The translations under genes were made by a program, and so were the position numbers. Positions 1 through 6,166 of a stretch of 6,166 nt of DNA are shown here, one piece after another; within the stretch, counting starts at the first letter, position 1, and every line of letters begins with the position of its first letter. The stretch comes from Clostridiales bacterium (GTDB lineage Bacteria; Bacillota; Clostridia; Christensenellales; CAG-1252). The notes beneath the pieces are model-generated. The model was not told the DNA's origin. It saw only the letters and a list, made by a program, of their open reading frames with translations, and made no database searches. Location: assembly GCA_003445835.1 (NCBI GenBank), contig DMCI01000075.1, positions 1 through 6,166 of the forward strand, given 5' to 3'.

Positions 1-1
1 G

Positions 2-1783
2 TTGGACGGACACTACCTTTCCTCTCTTGACGCCGGAAACTATTATTTCTATTACTGCGTCAACGATTCGCAAGGGAATATATACTACGATCCTTTCCGT
101 TTGGAGATCAAAAACAGCGCCGCGTCACCTCTTGACGTCAAGATCGATTATGACGTGGATTGCCCCAACGTTTTCGTGACGTTCCGTTGCGATTGCGGCG
201 GCGCGCATACCGTCCGCTTTGACAGTACGAATTACGATGCGGCGGCGGGGGCTACTCGCGTGAGGATCGGATCGATAAACAAAACAGTTTCGCATACCGC
301 GGATGTCACTTGCGCCCAAAGCGGACAACATACTTCCGTCACAAAGACCGCGCCAGAAGTCTCGGCGTACAGCAACGGGTTTTTGGACCGTAAATACGGC
401 TATATGGGGCACAGCGCGGACGGCTTCATCGAAGACGACGGGGAGGCGGCTGATCTTTTTGAGTACCTTGCCTACGACGGCACGGTGATCAACAAAAAGG
501 TGTACGTTTCTTCCGCCATTCACAATGAGATCATTGAGAATGCGTCCGCTTATCTTTCCAAAATACAATCCATGATCTCCGTGCCTTGGAGCTTGCATTT
601 CGGGATCTCGTATTCTTCGGCAAGTAAGGAAGTCACGTTCAGTATCCAAGATACCGGCGCTGGTGCGGTGATCTCTACCGAATATGAGGACGCGCGTCCT
701 TATCACGATCTTGACGTGGTTTCGCATTATCAAGAACAAAACGTCCGCAACAAAGGGGGCGAGCTTGCCATCGACAACAAAAAAGGCGTTGACGTGCGTA
801 ACGTGAAGGAACTTCTTTTGGCGGTGGAAAAGGGATATCGTCCCGTCGCAACGGGCGATACGCTCAGGATCTACAACAAAGCCAGAGATTTTTGCTATAC
901 CTATCTGACCGACGATATGACCGTCGTTGAAAAACTGCATGTGATTTACGACTATCTGGCGGGGGAAATCGACTACGACTACGCCGCGTTGGATCTTTTT
1001 ATGTTGGTCAACGCATTATACGGTAAGACACCGGAAGCTGCCCGGGCGGAGATCGACGCCGCGCTTGCTGATGCGAGCAAGAGATTTACCGAAAATATGC
1101 GGACGACGATCATCGCCGCAAAGGATGCCGCTACTTCTACGAATGATTTGATCGCAAGATTGAAGGAAGGGTATTTGCAACGCTTGAGCGCCTTCTCCAT
1201 AGAAGGGGTATTTGACGACGGCGCGGCAGTTTGCGAAGGTATTTCGTACGCATTTATGTTGCTTGCCCGCATTGAAGGCATCGAATGCTATCAAATCAGC
1301 GGCTACGCCACGCAAGGCGGTTGGGTGGCGCACGCTTGGAACAAAGTGCACGTCGACGGCTTTTGGTATTGCGTAGACGCAACGTGGGGCAATATTTATT
1401 TGCAAAATGAAAAGTACGTGACGCACCGTTATTTTATGGTGGACGAAGCCGTTTTCGACAAGGATCATAAGGAGAAGATCGGTGATCTCGGCGCGGGGGT
1501 GGAAACGCTTGCCCTCGGCGATATCGAGTACTACAAGTCTGTGGAAACGTCCGCGCTTTTGCATACCACGCTTTTTATCTCCAACAGGGCGGAACTTAAT
1601 GCCGCGATGGCTTATTACGCTACAAACGGAAGCAGCTACATCGAGGTTTTGATCGATCCGACTTACAAGCCTACGGCACAAGATTTCATTGCGGCGTATC
1701 AATTGGCAAAGCCGGGACATCTTTATTCAATTACTTATAATAATGAGGGTAGAGTGTTTGTCGCCTATTTTGTGGAAGTATGA
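2..1783 (+). CDS. Transglutaminase-like protein with Ig-like domains (5' partial)
   Basis: The frame is already open at the left edge, and the first residues fall inside a beta-domain, so the TTG at base 2 is not a credible start; residue numbers count from it. Residues 1-38 resemble the end of a bacterial Ig-like repeat (LSSLDAGNYYFYY, then a D-S-Q-G-N turn). Residues 42-110 may be a second beta-sandwich, with Cys54, Cys63 and Cys65. The transglutaminase-like core begins near residue 310 (VIYDYLAGEIDYDY) and carries a full triad: Cys411 (AAVCEGIS), His444 (VAHAWNKV) and Asp459 (YCVDATWG). About 84 residues separate the IDYDY motif from Cys411, suggesting a helical insertion. Residues 524-593 form a small C-terminal alpha/beta region. 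There is no LPXTG sorting signal or C-terminal membrane helix. In this family such domains act as cysteine proteases or crosslinking enzymes, usually outside the cell. Substrate and export signal cannot be judged because the N-terminus is missing. The stop overlaps the next gene's start. Confidence 0.85.
   Translation: MDGHYLSSLDAGNYYFYYCVNDSQGNIYYDPFRLEIKNSAASPLDVKIDYDVDCPNVFVTFRCDCGGAHTVRFDSTNYDAAAGATRVRIGSINKTVSHTADVTCAQSGQHTSVTKTAPEVSAYSNGFLDRKYGYMGHSADGFIEDDGEAADLFEYLAYDGTVINKKVYVSSAIHNEIIENASAYLSKIQSMISVPWSLHFGISYSSASKEVTFSIQDTGAGAVISTEYEDARPYHDLDVVSHYQEQNVRNKGGELAIDNKKGVDVRNVKELLLAVEKGYRPVATGDTLRIYNKARDFCYTYLTDDMTVVEKLHVIYDYLAGEIDYDYAALDLFMLVNALYGKTPEAARAEIDAALADASKRFTENMRTTIIAAKDAATSTNDLIARLKEGYLQRLSAFSIEGVFDDGAAVCEGISYAFMLLARIEGIECYQISGYATQGGWVAHAWNKVHVDGFWYCVDATWGNIYLQNEKYVTHRYFMVDEAVFDKDHKEKIGDLGAGVETLALGDIEYYKSVETSALLHTTLFISNRAELNAAMAYYATNGSSYIEVLIDPTYKPTAQDFIAAYQLAKPGHLYSITYNNEGRVFVAYFVEV
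1780..1783 (+). promoter_or_regulatory. ATGA stop/start overlap (translational coupling)
   Basis: The start codon ATG (1780-1782) of the 630-aa gene shares bases with the stop TGA (1781-1783) of the transglutaminase-like gene. No well-spaced Shine-Dalgarno sequence precedes it, since GAGGG at 1745-1749 is about 30 bases away. Terminating ribosomes re-initiating on the overlap would be the simplest way to translate the second gene. Confidence 0.75.
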
Positions 1784-3672
1784 TCTTTTCGGCAGCTGGA
1801 CTTACTCTTGATTTTAACAAAACGACCTTTGGCGTGGAACGCTTGTCCGTGGACGGCGATCCCGAAAACGTCTCGTGGGTGTACGGCAAAAATTTCGCTC
1901 TTCCTTACGGCAACAACTTTTTGCTCAAAAGCGATTTTTCGGGCGGTAAGTTTACGGCGGAATTTTTGTATTTTTCCGAGATCGTTTGTTCCGTTGTCGT
2001 GACGCAAAAAGAAGGGGCGATCTCCTTTGTTTACTCTTTCAAAAACGAAGGCAAAAAAAATGCGGAACTCAAAGAAGGCGACCTTGGTATCTACGCGTCG
2101 TTTTTCGACCGTTTCGACGATCCGGAATTGACCCTTCGCCGCCGAGTGCACGCGCACGTTCGCACCGAAGGGACAACGTACGTTTATTGCGAAAAGTATT
2201 CCGGCGATCTGCCTGCGCTGGGCTTGATCATGACCAAAGGATCGTGCTACTCCTATTCGTTGGAGCGCGGCGCTCGCAAAGGGGATAGAGGAGAGATTAT
2301 TCTCCGTTTGCCTCAAATGACTCTTGCGCCGCAAGAAAGCTACGAATGTGAGTTTTTGCTTTTCCCATCCGGCGGAAGAGAGGACTTTTTCAAAAAAGCG
2401 GACGGTTTTGGCTTTTTGACGGCGTCGGCGTCCGACCTTGCCGTATTTGAAGGGGAAGAGATCGTTTATCGTTCCGCTCACGCAATCGCTTTGAAAACGG
2501 AAGAAGGGGAAGTGCCCTTCGTGGACGGGGAATGCCGCATTACGGCAAAAGGATTCGGTGAGCGCAAAGTGACCATCTGCTCAAAGAATCAAGAGCTTTG
2601 TTCTTCTTACTTCGTTTTGTCAAAAGACATCTATCAAAAACGCATTGCGTTCACGACGCAAAAACAGTATCTTTCGGAAGGTCCGTTTTGCGGGGCGTTT
2701 GCCGCATACGATAACGAACGCGGTGAAGTGTTGATCAAAAAGGGAGTACGCAGTCCTTTCAATTTGGGTGGGTTCCGCGCCGCGCCCCTTTTGCTTCTTT
2801 TAAGAGAAGGACAAAAAGGAGGCTTGTCTGCGGAATGGAAAGCAAAGACCGCGGATTCCATCGCTTTTTACGACAGGGAGATCTACCGCGACGGGGAAGT
2901 GTCGGACGACGTAAACGGACGTCGCGCGCGCTTTTTCAAGCGCTATTACAACTATCCTCTTTATGCGACGATCAAATATGAAGAATATCGCTACTTGGGG
3001 GATCTTGACGCCTTGGCGCAAAGTGCGGAGATCCTTTCGACCCTATATGAAAGCGGTTCTGTCTATGAAGTCACACCGGCGGAAAAGGTGGTAAACGCCT
3101 TACGCCAAGAGGGAAAAACCACTTTGGCGGGACAACTTACGGATCTTATTTCCGCGGCGGCGGATAAGATCATCGCAAGCGGCAACAAATACGCTTCTTT
3201 CAAAGGACTTTTCTATGGACCGGAGATCGTTTACGGTTCGCTTTCCACCTTGCTGGACGCTTATTTTTTGACGGGGCGGGAGTATTACTTGCTCGTTGCG
3301 GAAGAGCACGTTTCCAGATTGTCCGACTTTTTGTTCCCGTCGTTGTCGTACGCCACCGACGACGTGCCGGAAATTTTTCAACAAGATAGGGCGAGCGGCT
3401 TGATCTACGATATGTCGCCGCACTTTACCGCCATCCGTTTTGCGGAGATGTACGAGAAGTACTTCCGCGCGACGAGAAAGGAGAGTTGCCTCGATTTGGC
3501 GCGTCGTATTGCAAAGGCGTGTTTGACTTTGTTTGATCAATATGGCGCGGGTAGAAGAAGCAGATCCGCCGCGGCGACGGTCAACGATTTTACCCTATCG
3601 CCGTACGAGGAAATTTCTTGCGGGGAAGACGTAGTTTTATATCACTTTGACTTGCTATTCGGGCGCAAGTAG
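1780..3672 (+). CDS. Unrecognised 630-aa protein, possibly glycosidase-like
   Basis: I cannot assign a named family. Residues 1-300 look beta-rich, with a HAH motif at 124-126, a GLIMTKG segment at 148-154 and a L-x-P-x-E-S-Y strand pattern. This resembles the N-terminal sandwich domains of several glycoside hydrolases. Residues 388-630 are rich in amphipathic helices with many aromatic residues (RYYNYPLY, YEEYRYLGD, TGREYYLLVAEEH), as in alpha/alpha-toroid (six-hairpin) enzymes, although about 240 residues is short for a full toroid. Acidic residues such as E, D and DD in the C-terminal half could be catalytic, but none can be named. There is no signal peptide or membrane segment, so a cytoplasmic location is likely. 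The ATG overlaps the upstream stop (ATGA), and the only purine-rich stretch nearby (GGAAG at 1774-1778) is too close to act as a normal ribosome binding site, so translation is probably coupled. A carbohydrate-active role is inference only; the open frame and its length make the gene itself secure. Confidence 0.85.
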   Translation: MIFSAAGLTLDFNKTTFGVERLSVDGDPENVSWVYGKNFALPYGNNFLLKSDFSGGKFTAEFLYFSEIVCSVVVTQKEGAISFVYSFKNEGKKNAELKEGDLGIYASFFDRFDDPELTLRRRVHAHVRTEGTTYVYCEKYSGDLPALGLIMTKGSCYSYSLERGARKGDRGEIILRLPQMTLAPQESYECEFLLFPSGGREDFFKKADGFGFLTASASDLAVFEGEEIVYRSAHAIALKTEEGEVPFVDGECRITAKGFGERKVTICSKNQELCSSYFVLSKDIYQKRIAFTTQKQYLSEGPFCGAFAAYDNERGEVLIKKGVRSPFNLGGFRAAPLLLLLREGQKGGLSAEWKAKTADSIAFYDREIYRDGEVSDDVNGRRARFFKRYYNYPLYATIKYEEYRYLGDLDALAQSAEILSTLYESGSVYEVTPAEKVVNALRQEGKTTLAGQLTDLISAAADKIIASGNKYASFKGLFYGPEIVYGSLSTLLDAYFLTGREYYLLVAEEHVSRLSDFLFPSLSYATDDVPEIFQQDRASGLIYDMSPHFTAIRFAEMYEKYFRATRKESCLDLARRIAKACLTLFDQYGAGRRSRSAAATVNDFTLSPYEEISCGEDVVLYHFDLLFGRK

Positions 3673-3680
3673 ACTATAAT
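3652..3680 (+). promoter_or_regulatory. Candidate sigma-A promoter for the transketolase genes
   Basis: A perfect -10 hexamer TATAAT lies at 3675-3680. Exactly 17 bases upstream is TTGCTA (3652-3657), which matches four of six positions of the -35 consensus TTGACA. A better -35 match, TTGACT at 3647-3652, is 22 bases away, which is too far for normal spacing. The -35 lies inside the last codons of the preceding gene and the stop codon falls in the spacer. Transcription would start near 3686-3688, leaving a leader of only about 15-17 bases. There is no terminator between the genes, so read-through from upstream is also possible. This is a motif match only. Confidence 0.5.
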
Positions 3681-3687
3681 GATTTAT

Positions 3688-3693
3688 AGGAGG
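3688..3693 (+). promoter_or_regulatory. Ribosome binding site of the transketolase N-terminal subunit
   Basis: A perfect AGGAGG sits 9 bases before the ATG at 3703. It decides the start: an in-frame ATG at 3679 lies upstream of this site and inside the candidate -10 region, so it would not be used, and the eight extra residues it would add are unlike the family. Confidence 0.9.
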
Positions 3694-3702
3694 AAAACGG
3701 AA

Positions 3703-4575
3703 ATGGCACTTACCAAAGAACAATGGATCGCTCTTGAAAAAAAGGCCTCTCAGCTCCGTCGCAAAACTGCGGAAGTTTGCGTTTGGGCTAAGGGCGCGCA
3801 TATCGGAGGCGCATACAGCAGCGCGGACGTACTCACCGCACTTTACTATAACGTTATGAACTTCAACAAGGACAATTACCTTGACGAAGATCGCGACAGA
3901 CTCATCATCAGCAAGGGACACGCAGGTGTGATCACCGCACCCATCCTTGCCGACCTCGGCATCGTGGATGAGGCGCTTTTGCCTACGTACAACCATACGG
4001 GTTCGCCCTTCGGCGTTCACCTTGACAAGCGCAAGGTCCCCGGCCTGGAAGCGTCCACAGGTTCTTTGGGTCACGGGCTTTCCATCGGTCTCGGTTTGGC
4101 TATGGCGGCAAAGCTTCGCAACAAAAAGTACTTTACCTACGTTCTTTTGGGCGACGGCGAGTGCGACGAGGGTAGCATTTGGGAAGCTGCAATGAGCATT
4201 TCTCACTTCAAAGTCACCAATCTTATCACGCTTGTGGATAGAAACAAGTGCATGATCGACGGTCGCACCGAGGACGTTATGAGCCTCGAGCCTTTTGCGG
4301 ATAAGTGGCGCGCCTTCGGCTTTGACGTCGTGGAAGTGGACGGTCACAACATCAACGAGATCGTCACCGCGCTTGAAAACGCCAAAGCAAACAAGACGGA
4401 TAAACCGGTCGTGATCATCCTCAATACCTTTAAGGGAGAGGGCGTCGGCTTTATGAAGGATAACTACAAGTGGCATTACGGCACCCTTGACGAGGCGCAG
4501 CTCCAAGAAGCGTTCCGCGACCTCGACGCCTATGAAAAAGTTCGCGTTGCCAGAGCGGAAAAGGAGGGCAAATAA
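3703..4575 (+). CDS. tktA: Transketolase, N-terminal subunit
   Basis: This 290-residue protein is the thiamine-diphosphate pyrophosphate-binding half of a split transketolase, which moves two-carbon ketol units between sugar phosphates in the non-oxidative pentose phosphate pathway in the cytoplasm. The TPP motif runs from GDG (150-152, GDGECDEGSIWEA) to Asn181 (LVDRNK), the normal spacing for the GDG-X(about 30)-N motif that binds Mg2+ and the pyrophosphate. Family histidines are visible at His33 (HIGGAYSSAD), His73 (SKGHAG) and His124 (GSLGHGLSIGLGLA). The length is usual for stand-alone N-terminal subunits, so it is not truncated. The chosen start follows a perfect AGGAGG. The partner subunit follows with no gap and the two should assemble into the active enzyme. 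Split transketolases also serve special sugar pathways (apulose phosphate, sulfofructose), but no such genes are seen here, so the housekeeping role is preferred. Confidence 0.95.
   Translation: MALTKEQWIALEKKASQLRRKTAEVCVWAKGAHIGGAYSSADVLTALYYNVMNFNKDNYLDEDRDRLIISKGHAGVITAPILADLGIVDEALLPTYNHTGSPFGVHLDKRKVPGLEASTGSLGHGLSIGLGLAMAAKLRNKKYFTYVLLGDGECDEGSIWEAAMSISHFKVTNLITLVDRNKCMIDGRTEDVMSLEPFADKWRAFGFDVVEVDGHNINEIVTALENAKANKTDKPVVIILNTFKGEGVGFMKDNYKWHYGTLDEAQLQEAFRDLDAYEKVRVARAEKEGK
4561..4568 (+). promoter_or_regulatory. Ribosome binding site of the transketolase C-terminal subunit
   Basis: AAGGAGGG lies within the last codons of the N-terminal subunit gene (Lys-Glu-Gly), 7 bases before the ATG at 4576. 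It is a near-perfect Shine-Dalgarno sequence and supports independent initiation of the second subunit immediately after the TAA stop. Confidence 0.9.
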
Positions 4576-5538
4576 ATGAAAGACTTCGCTATTATCGGTC
4601 AGGAAGCAAGAAGCACGACGGAAGCCTTTGGTAAGGCACTTTTGGAACTTGCGGATCAACATCCCGAAGTATGCGCTCTTTCCGCGGATCTTGCGGGGTC
4701 CGTCAAAGTGACGATCATGCAAAAGAAGTACCCCGAAAGAGTGTTTGACGTGGGTATTGCGGAACAGAATATGATGAGTATGGCGGCTGGTCTTGCCCTC
4801 GGCGGATTGGTCCCCTATGCGGCAACTTTCTCGGTCTTTGCTTCCTTGCGTGACCTTGATCAGATCCACACTGACATTTGCTATCAAAACGCCAACGTAA
4901 AGATGCTCGGCTCGCACGGCGGCACTTCTTTCTCTCAGGCAGGAAGCACGCACCACGCGCTGGAAGATATCGCGGCGCTTCGCGGTATGGCAAATCTTAC
5001 GATTATTTGCCCCGCGGACTACATTGAAACGCAGCTTGCCACCAAGGCCGTTTACGAAAAGTTCGGTCCGATGTACATCCGTATTAATCGCGGCACCGAC
5101 TATGATGTGTATAACACGTATGATTACGGGTTTGAGATCGGCAAAGCCGTCCGTATGAACGAAGGGAAAGATTTCACCGTTATCGCTTGCGGCAGTATGG
5201 TCTATCAAGCGCTTATCGCGGCGGAATCCTTGAAAGAGAAGGGCGTCAGCCTGCGCGTCGTCAATATGCACACGATCAAACCCATCGACAAAGAGGAGAT
5301 CATCTCCGCGATGAAAGAGACCGGCGGCATCATTACGGCGGAAGATCACAACGTGATCGGCGCATTGGGTAGTGCGGTGGCGGAAGTCGTTGCGGAAAAC
5401 GGCGGCGTCAAAAAGTTTAAGCGTCTCGGCGTACCCGACGAGTTTTCGATCATCGGCGCAAGAAAGGATATCTTGGCGCATTACGAGATCGATGCGGCGG
5501 GCATTGAAAAGAACGTTTTGGAACTTCTCGGTAAGTAA
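4576..5538 (+). CDS. tktB: Transketolase, C-terminal subunit
   Basis: This 320-residue protein is the second half of the split transketolase: the pyrimidine-binding domain (about residues 10-175) followed by the transketolase C-terminal domain (about 190-315). Glu63 in FDVGIAEQNMMSMAAG is the conserved glutamate that activates the thiamine aminopyrimidine ring. Other family landmarks are SADLAGS near residue 35, GSHGGTSFSQAG around 112-123, THHALEDIA with His126 and His127, and IICPAD before the interdomain linker. The C-terminal domain shows TVIACGSMV, RVVNMHTIKPID and TAEDHNVIGALGSAVAE, as in transketolases and related enzymes. The length is normal for the stand-alone subunit. The GIAEQ form is also seen in DXP synthase, but that enzyme is a single chain of over 600 residues, which argues against it. 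The gene starts directly after the upstream stop and is closed by a strong terminator, so the pair is a two-gene transcription unit. Confidence 0.95.
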   Translation: MKDFAIIGQEARSTTEAFGKALLELADQHPEVCALSADLAGSVKVTIMQKKYPERVFDVGIAEQNMMSMAAGLALGGLVPYAATFSVFASLRDLDQIHTDICYQNANVKMLGSHGGTSFSQAGSTHHALEDIAALRGMANLTIICPADYIETQLATKAVYEKFGPMYIRINRGTDYDVYNTYDYGFEIGKAVRMNEGKDFTVIACGSMVYQALIAAESLKEKGVSLRVVNMHTIKPIDKEEIISAMKETGGIITAEDHNVIGALGSAVAEVVAENGGVKKFKRLGVPDEFSIIGARKDILAHYEIDAAGIEKNVLELLGK

Positions 5539-5550
5539 GTCTGAAAGAAT

Positions 5551-5582
5551 GGGGCGTGTGTTTCACACGCCTCTTTTTTTTT
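5551..5582 (+). terminator. Rho-independent terminator after the transketolase pair
   Basis: A 10-bp stem pairs GGGGCGTGTG (5551-5560) with CACACGCCTC (5564-5573), with one G-U pair and a TTT loop, followed by nine consecutive T (5574-5582). It begins 12 bases after the stop of the C-terminal subunit gene. This is a textbook intrinsic terminator and separates the transketolase unit from the downstream hydrolase gene. Confidence 0.95.
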
Positions 5583-5636
5583 GTATTTTAAGTAGTTTTG
5601 CAGTTAAACAAAAGAACGCTTGTCCATACTTTTACT

Positions 5637-6166
5637 ATGAGTTTTGCAAGCGGGATCGTGGAACTTCTGTTGCGTCTTTCCGGCGCGTCAAAAGAGATTT
5701 CCGAAAAGACGTTTTACAAGTTGATGCGTAAAAACGCCATCAAAAGGGAGCGGGTCGAAAGACGGGCGCCGCGTCTTCTCGGCGTCAAGGCGGAAAGGGA
5801 AGTGTATTGCGGGATGACGTATTTCGTTTTCGTGCCACCTGAAGTCGATAGCGCAAAATGCGTGATGTATCTTCACGGAAGCGGATACGTAAACAATTAT
5901 CGCCGCGCGCAGGTGAAGTTTGCCGCAGAGATTGCAAAAAATACCCATGCAAAAGTGTATTTTCCGTTGTATGCCAAGTTGCCTTTTTCCACGGTGCTGC
6001 CTTGTTTTGCTTTGCTCAACAATTACTTTGCCTTTTTAAAAAAGAGAGGTGAGGTGATCTTGGCGGGGGATAGCAGCGGCGCGGCGCTCGCTCTTTCTTT
6101 GGCGTTGGAACACCGATCCGTTAAGTTGGTCGTGGCGATATCCCCTTGGTTGCAGCTTCCCGTGAG
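5637..6166 (+). CDS. Alpha/beta hydrolase, HSL-type esterase family (3' partial)
   Basis: The frame is open from ATG 5637 to the window end (176 complete codons), so the C-terminus with the expected catalytic Asp and His is not visible. Residues 76-84 read VMYLHGSGY, the oxyanion-hole motif that is usually HGGG[FY] in hormone-sensitive-lipase-type (family IV) esterases. Residues 142-149 read LAGDSSGA, matching the GDSAG nucleophile elbow, with Ser146 the likely nucleophile. SPWLQL near residue 170 fits the strand after the elbow. The N-terminal 65 residues are basic and helical and could form the cap, with no clear signal peptide. No good Shine-Dalgarno sequence precedes the ATG. In-frame alternatives (TTG 5598, GTG 5658, ATG 5724) are no better, so the start is tentative. 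The gene follows a terminator and probably has its own promoter. The likely role is hydrolysis of a small acyl ester; the substrate is unknown. Confidence 0.85.
   Translation, partial: MSFASGIVELLLRLSGASKEISEKTFYKLMRKNAIKRERVERRAPRLLGVKAEREVYCGMTYFVFVPPEVDSAKCVMYLHGSGYVNNYRRAQVKFAAEIAKNTHAKVYFPLYAKLPFSTVLPCFALLNNYFAFLKKRGEVILAGDSSGAALALSLALEHRSVKLVVAISPWLQLPV

Noticed and set aside
1016..2481. Long minus-strand open frames opposite the transglutaminase-like gene and the 630-aa gene
   Set aside because: They are antisense shadows in codon register with the sense genes, with composition unlike normal proteins (rich in Arg, His, Val and Phe) and no domain signals.
3679..3702. Upstream in-frame ATG giving eight extra residues to the transketolase N-terminal subunit
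   Set aside because: It overlaps the candidate -10 box and lies before the perfect AGGAGG that serves the ATG at 3703.
3655..5481. Minus-strand open frame of 608 codons opposite both transketolase genes
   Set aside because: It is in exact antisense codon register with two well-supported genes, shows no recognisable domain, and is explained by the lack of TTA, CTA and TCA codons on the sense strand.
5583..5636. Possible promoter for the hydrolase gene (weak hexamers such as CATACT at 5625-5630)
   Set aside because: No -35/-10 pair with acceptable spacing and match could be found; a promoter is expected after the terminator but cannot be placed.
5372..6052. Small open frames on either strand around the terminator and hydrolase gene (for example 5372-5731 +, 5688-5948 -, 5858-6052 +)
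   Set aside because: They overlap the transketolase C-terminal subunit gene, the terminator or the hydrolase frame, have no ribosome binding sites or family motifs, and conflict with better-supported genes.
1..6166. CRISPR arrays, tRNA genes, insertion sequences, attachment sites and riboswitches
   Set aside because: No regularly spaced repeats, cloverleaf-like sequences, transposase motifs or structured leaders were seen, and the non-coding space is too small for most of them.

Overview
The window looks like a chromosomal segment of an anaerobic Firmicute, probably an uncultured gut clostridium. This is inferred from the strong AGGAGG-type ribosome binding sites, the two-gene (split) transketolase, a secreted-type transglutaminase-like protein with Ig-like domains, and mid-range GC. 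No rRNA or other marker gene fixes the taxonomy. All five genes lie on the + strand. The DNA is almost fully coding: the only gaps are about 30 bases before the transketolase pair and about 98 bases after it. There is no stretch over 300 bases without a gene.

Left part (1-3672): the 3' part of a gene for a large, probably exported transglutaminase-like protein with a complete Cys-His-Asp triad. It is followed, with a 4-base ATGA overlap, by a 630-residue protein I cannot name. That protein has a beta-rich N-terminal half and a helix-rich C-terminal half, which suggests an uncharacterised glycosidase-like enzyme of the beta-sandwich plus alpha/alpha-toroid type. The overlap implies one mRNA and coupled translation.

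Middle part (3673-5582): a compact transketolase module. A candidate sigma-A promoter lies at the end of the previous gene. It is followed by the N-terminal (TPP pyrophosphate-binding) subunit and then, directly after its stop codon and in the same reading frame, the C-terminal (pyrimidine-binding and C-terminal domain) subunit. A strong intrinsic terminator closes the unit. The two polypeptides together should make one active transketolase for the non-oxidative pentose phosphate pathway. Nothing nearby points to a specialised sugar pathway.

Right part (5637-6166, cut by the window end): the start of an alpha/beta hydrolase of the hormone-sensitive-lipase type, with HGSGY and GDSSG motifs.

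The genes do not form an obvious new defence or mobile system. The points most worth a second look are the unnamed gene coupled to the transglutaminase-like gene, the single-stop in-frame junction of the two transketolase subunits, and the dyad-rich, very short-leader promoter in front of them.
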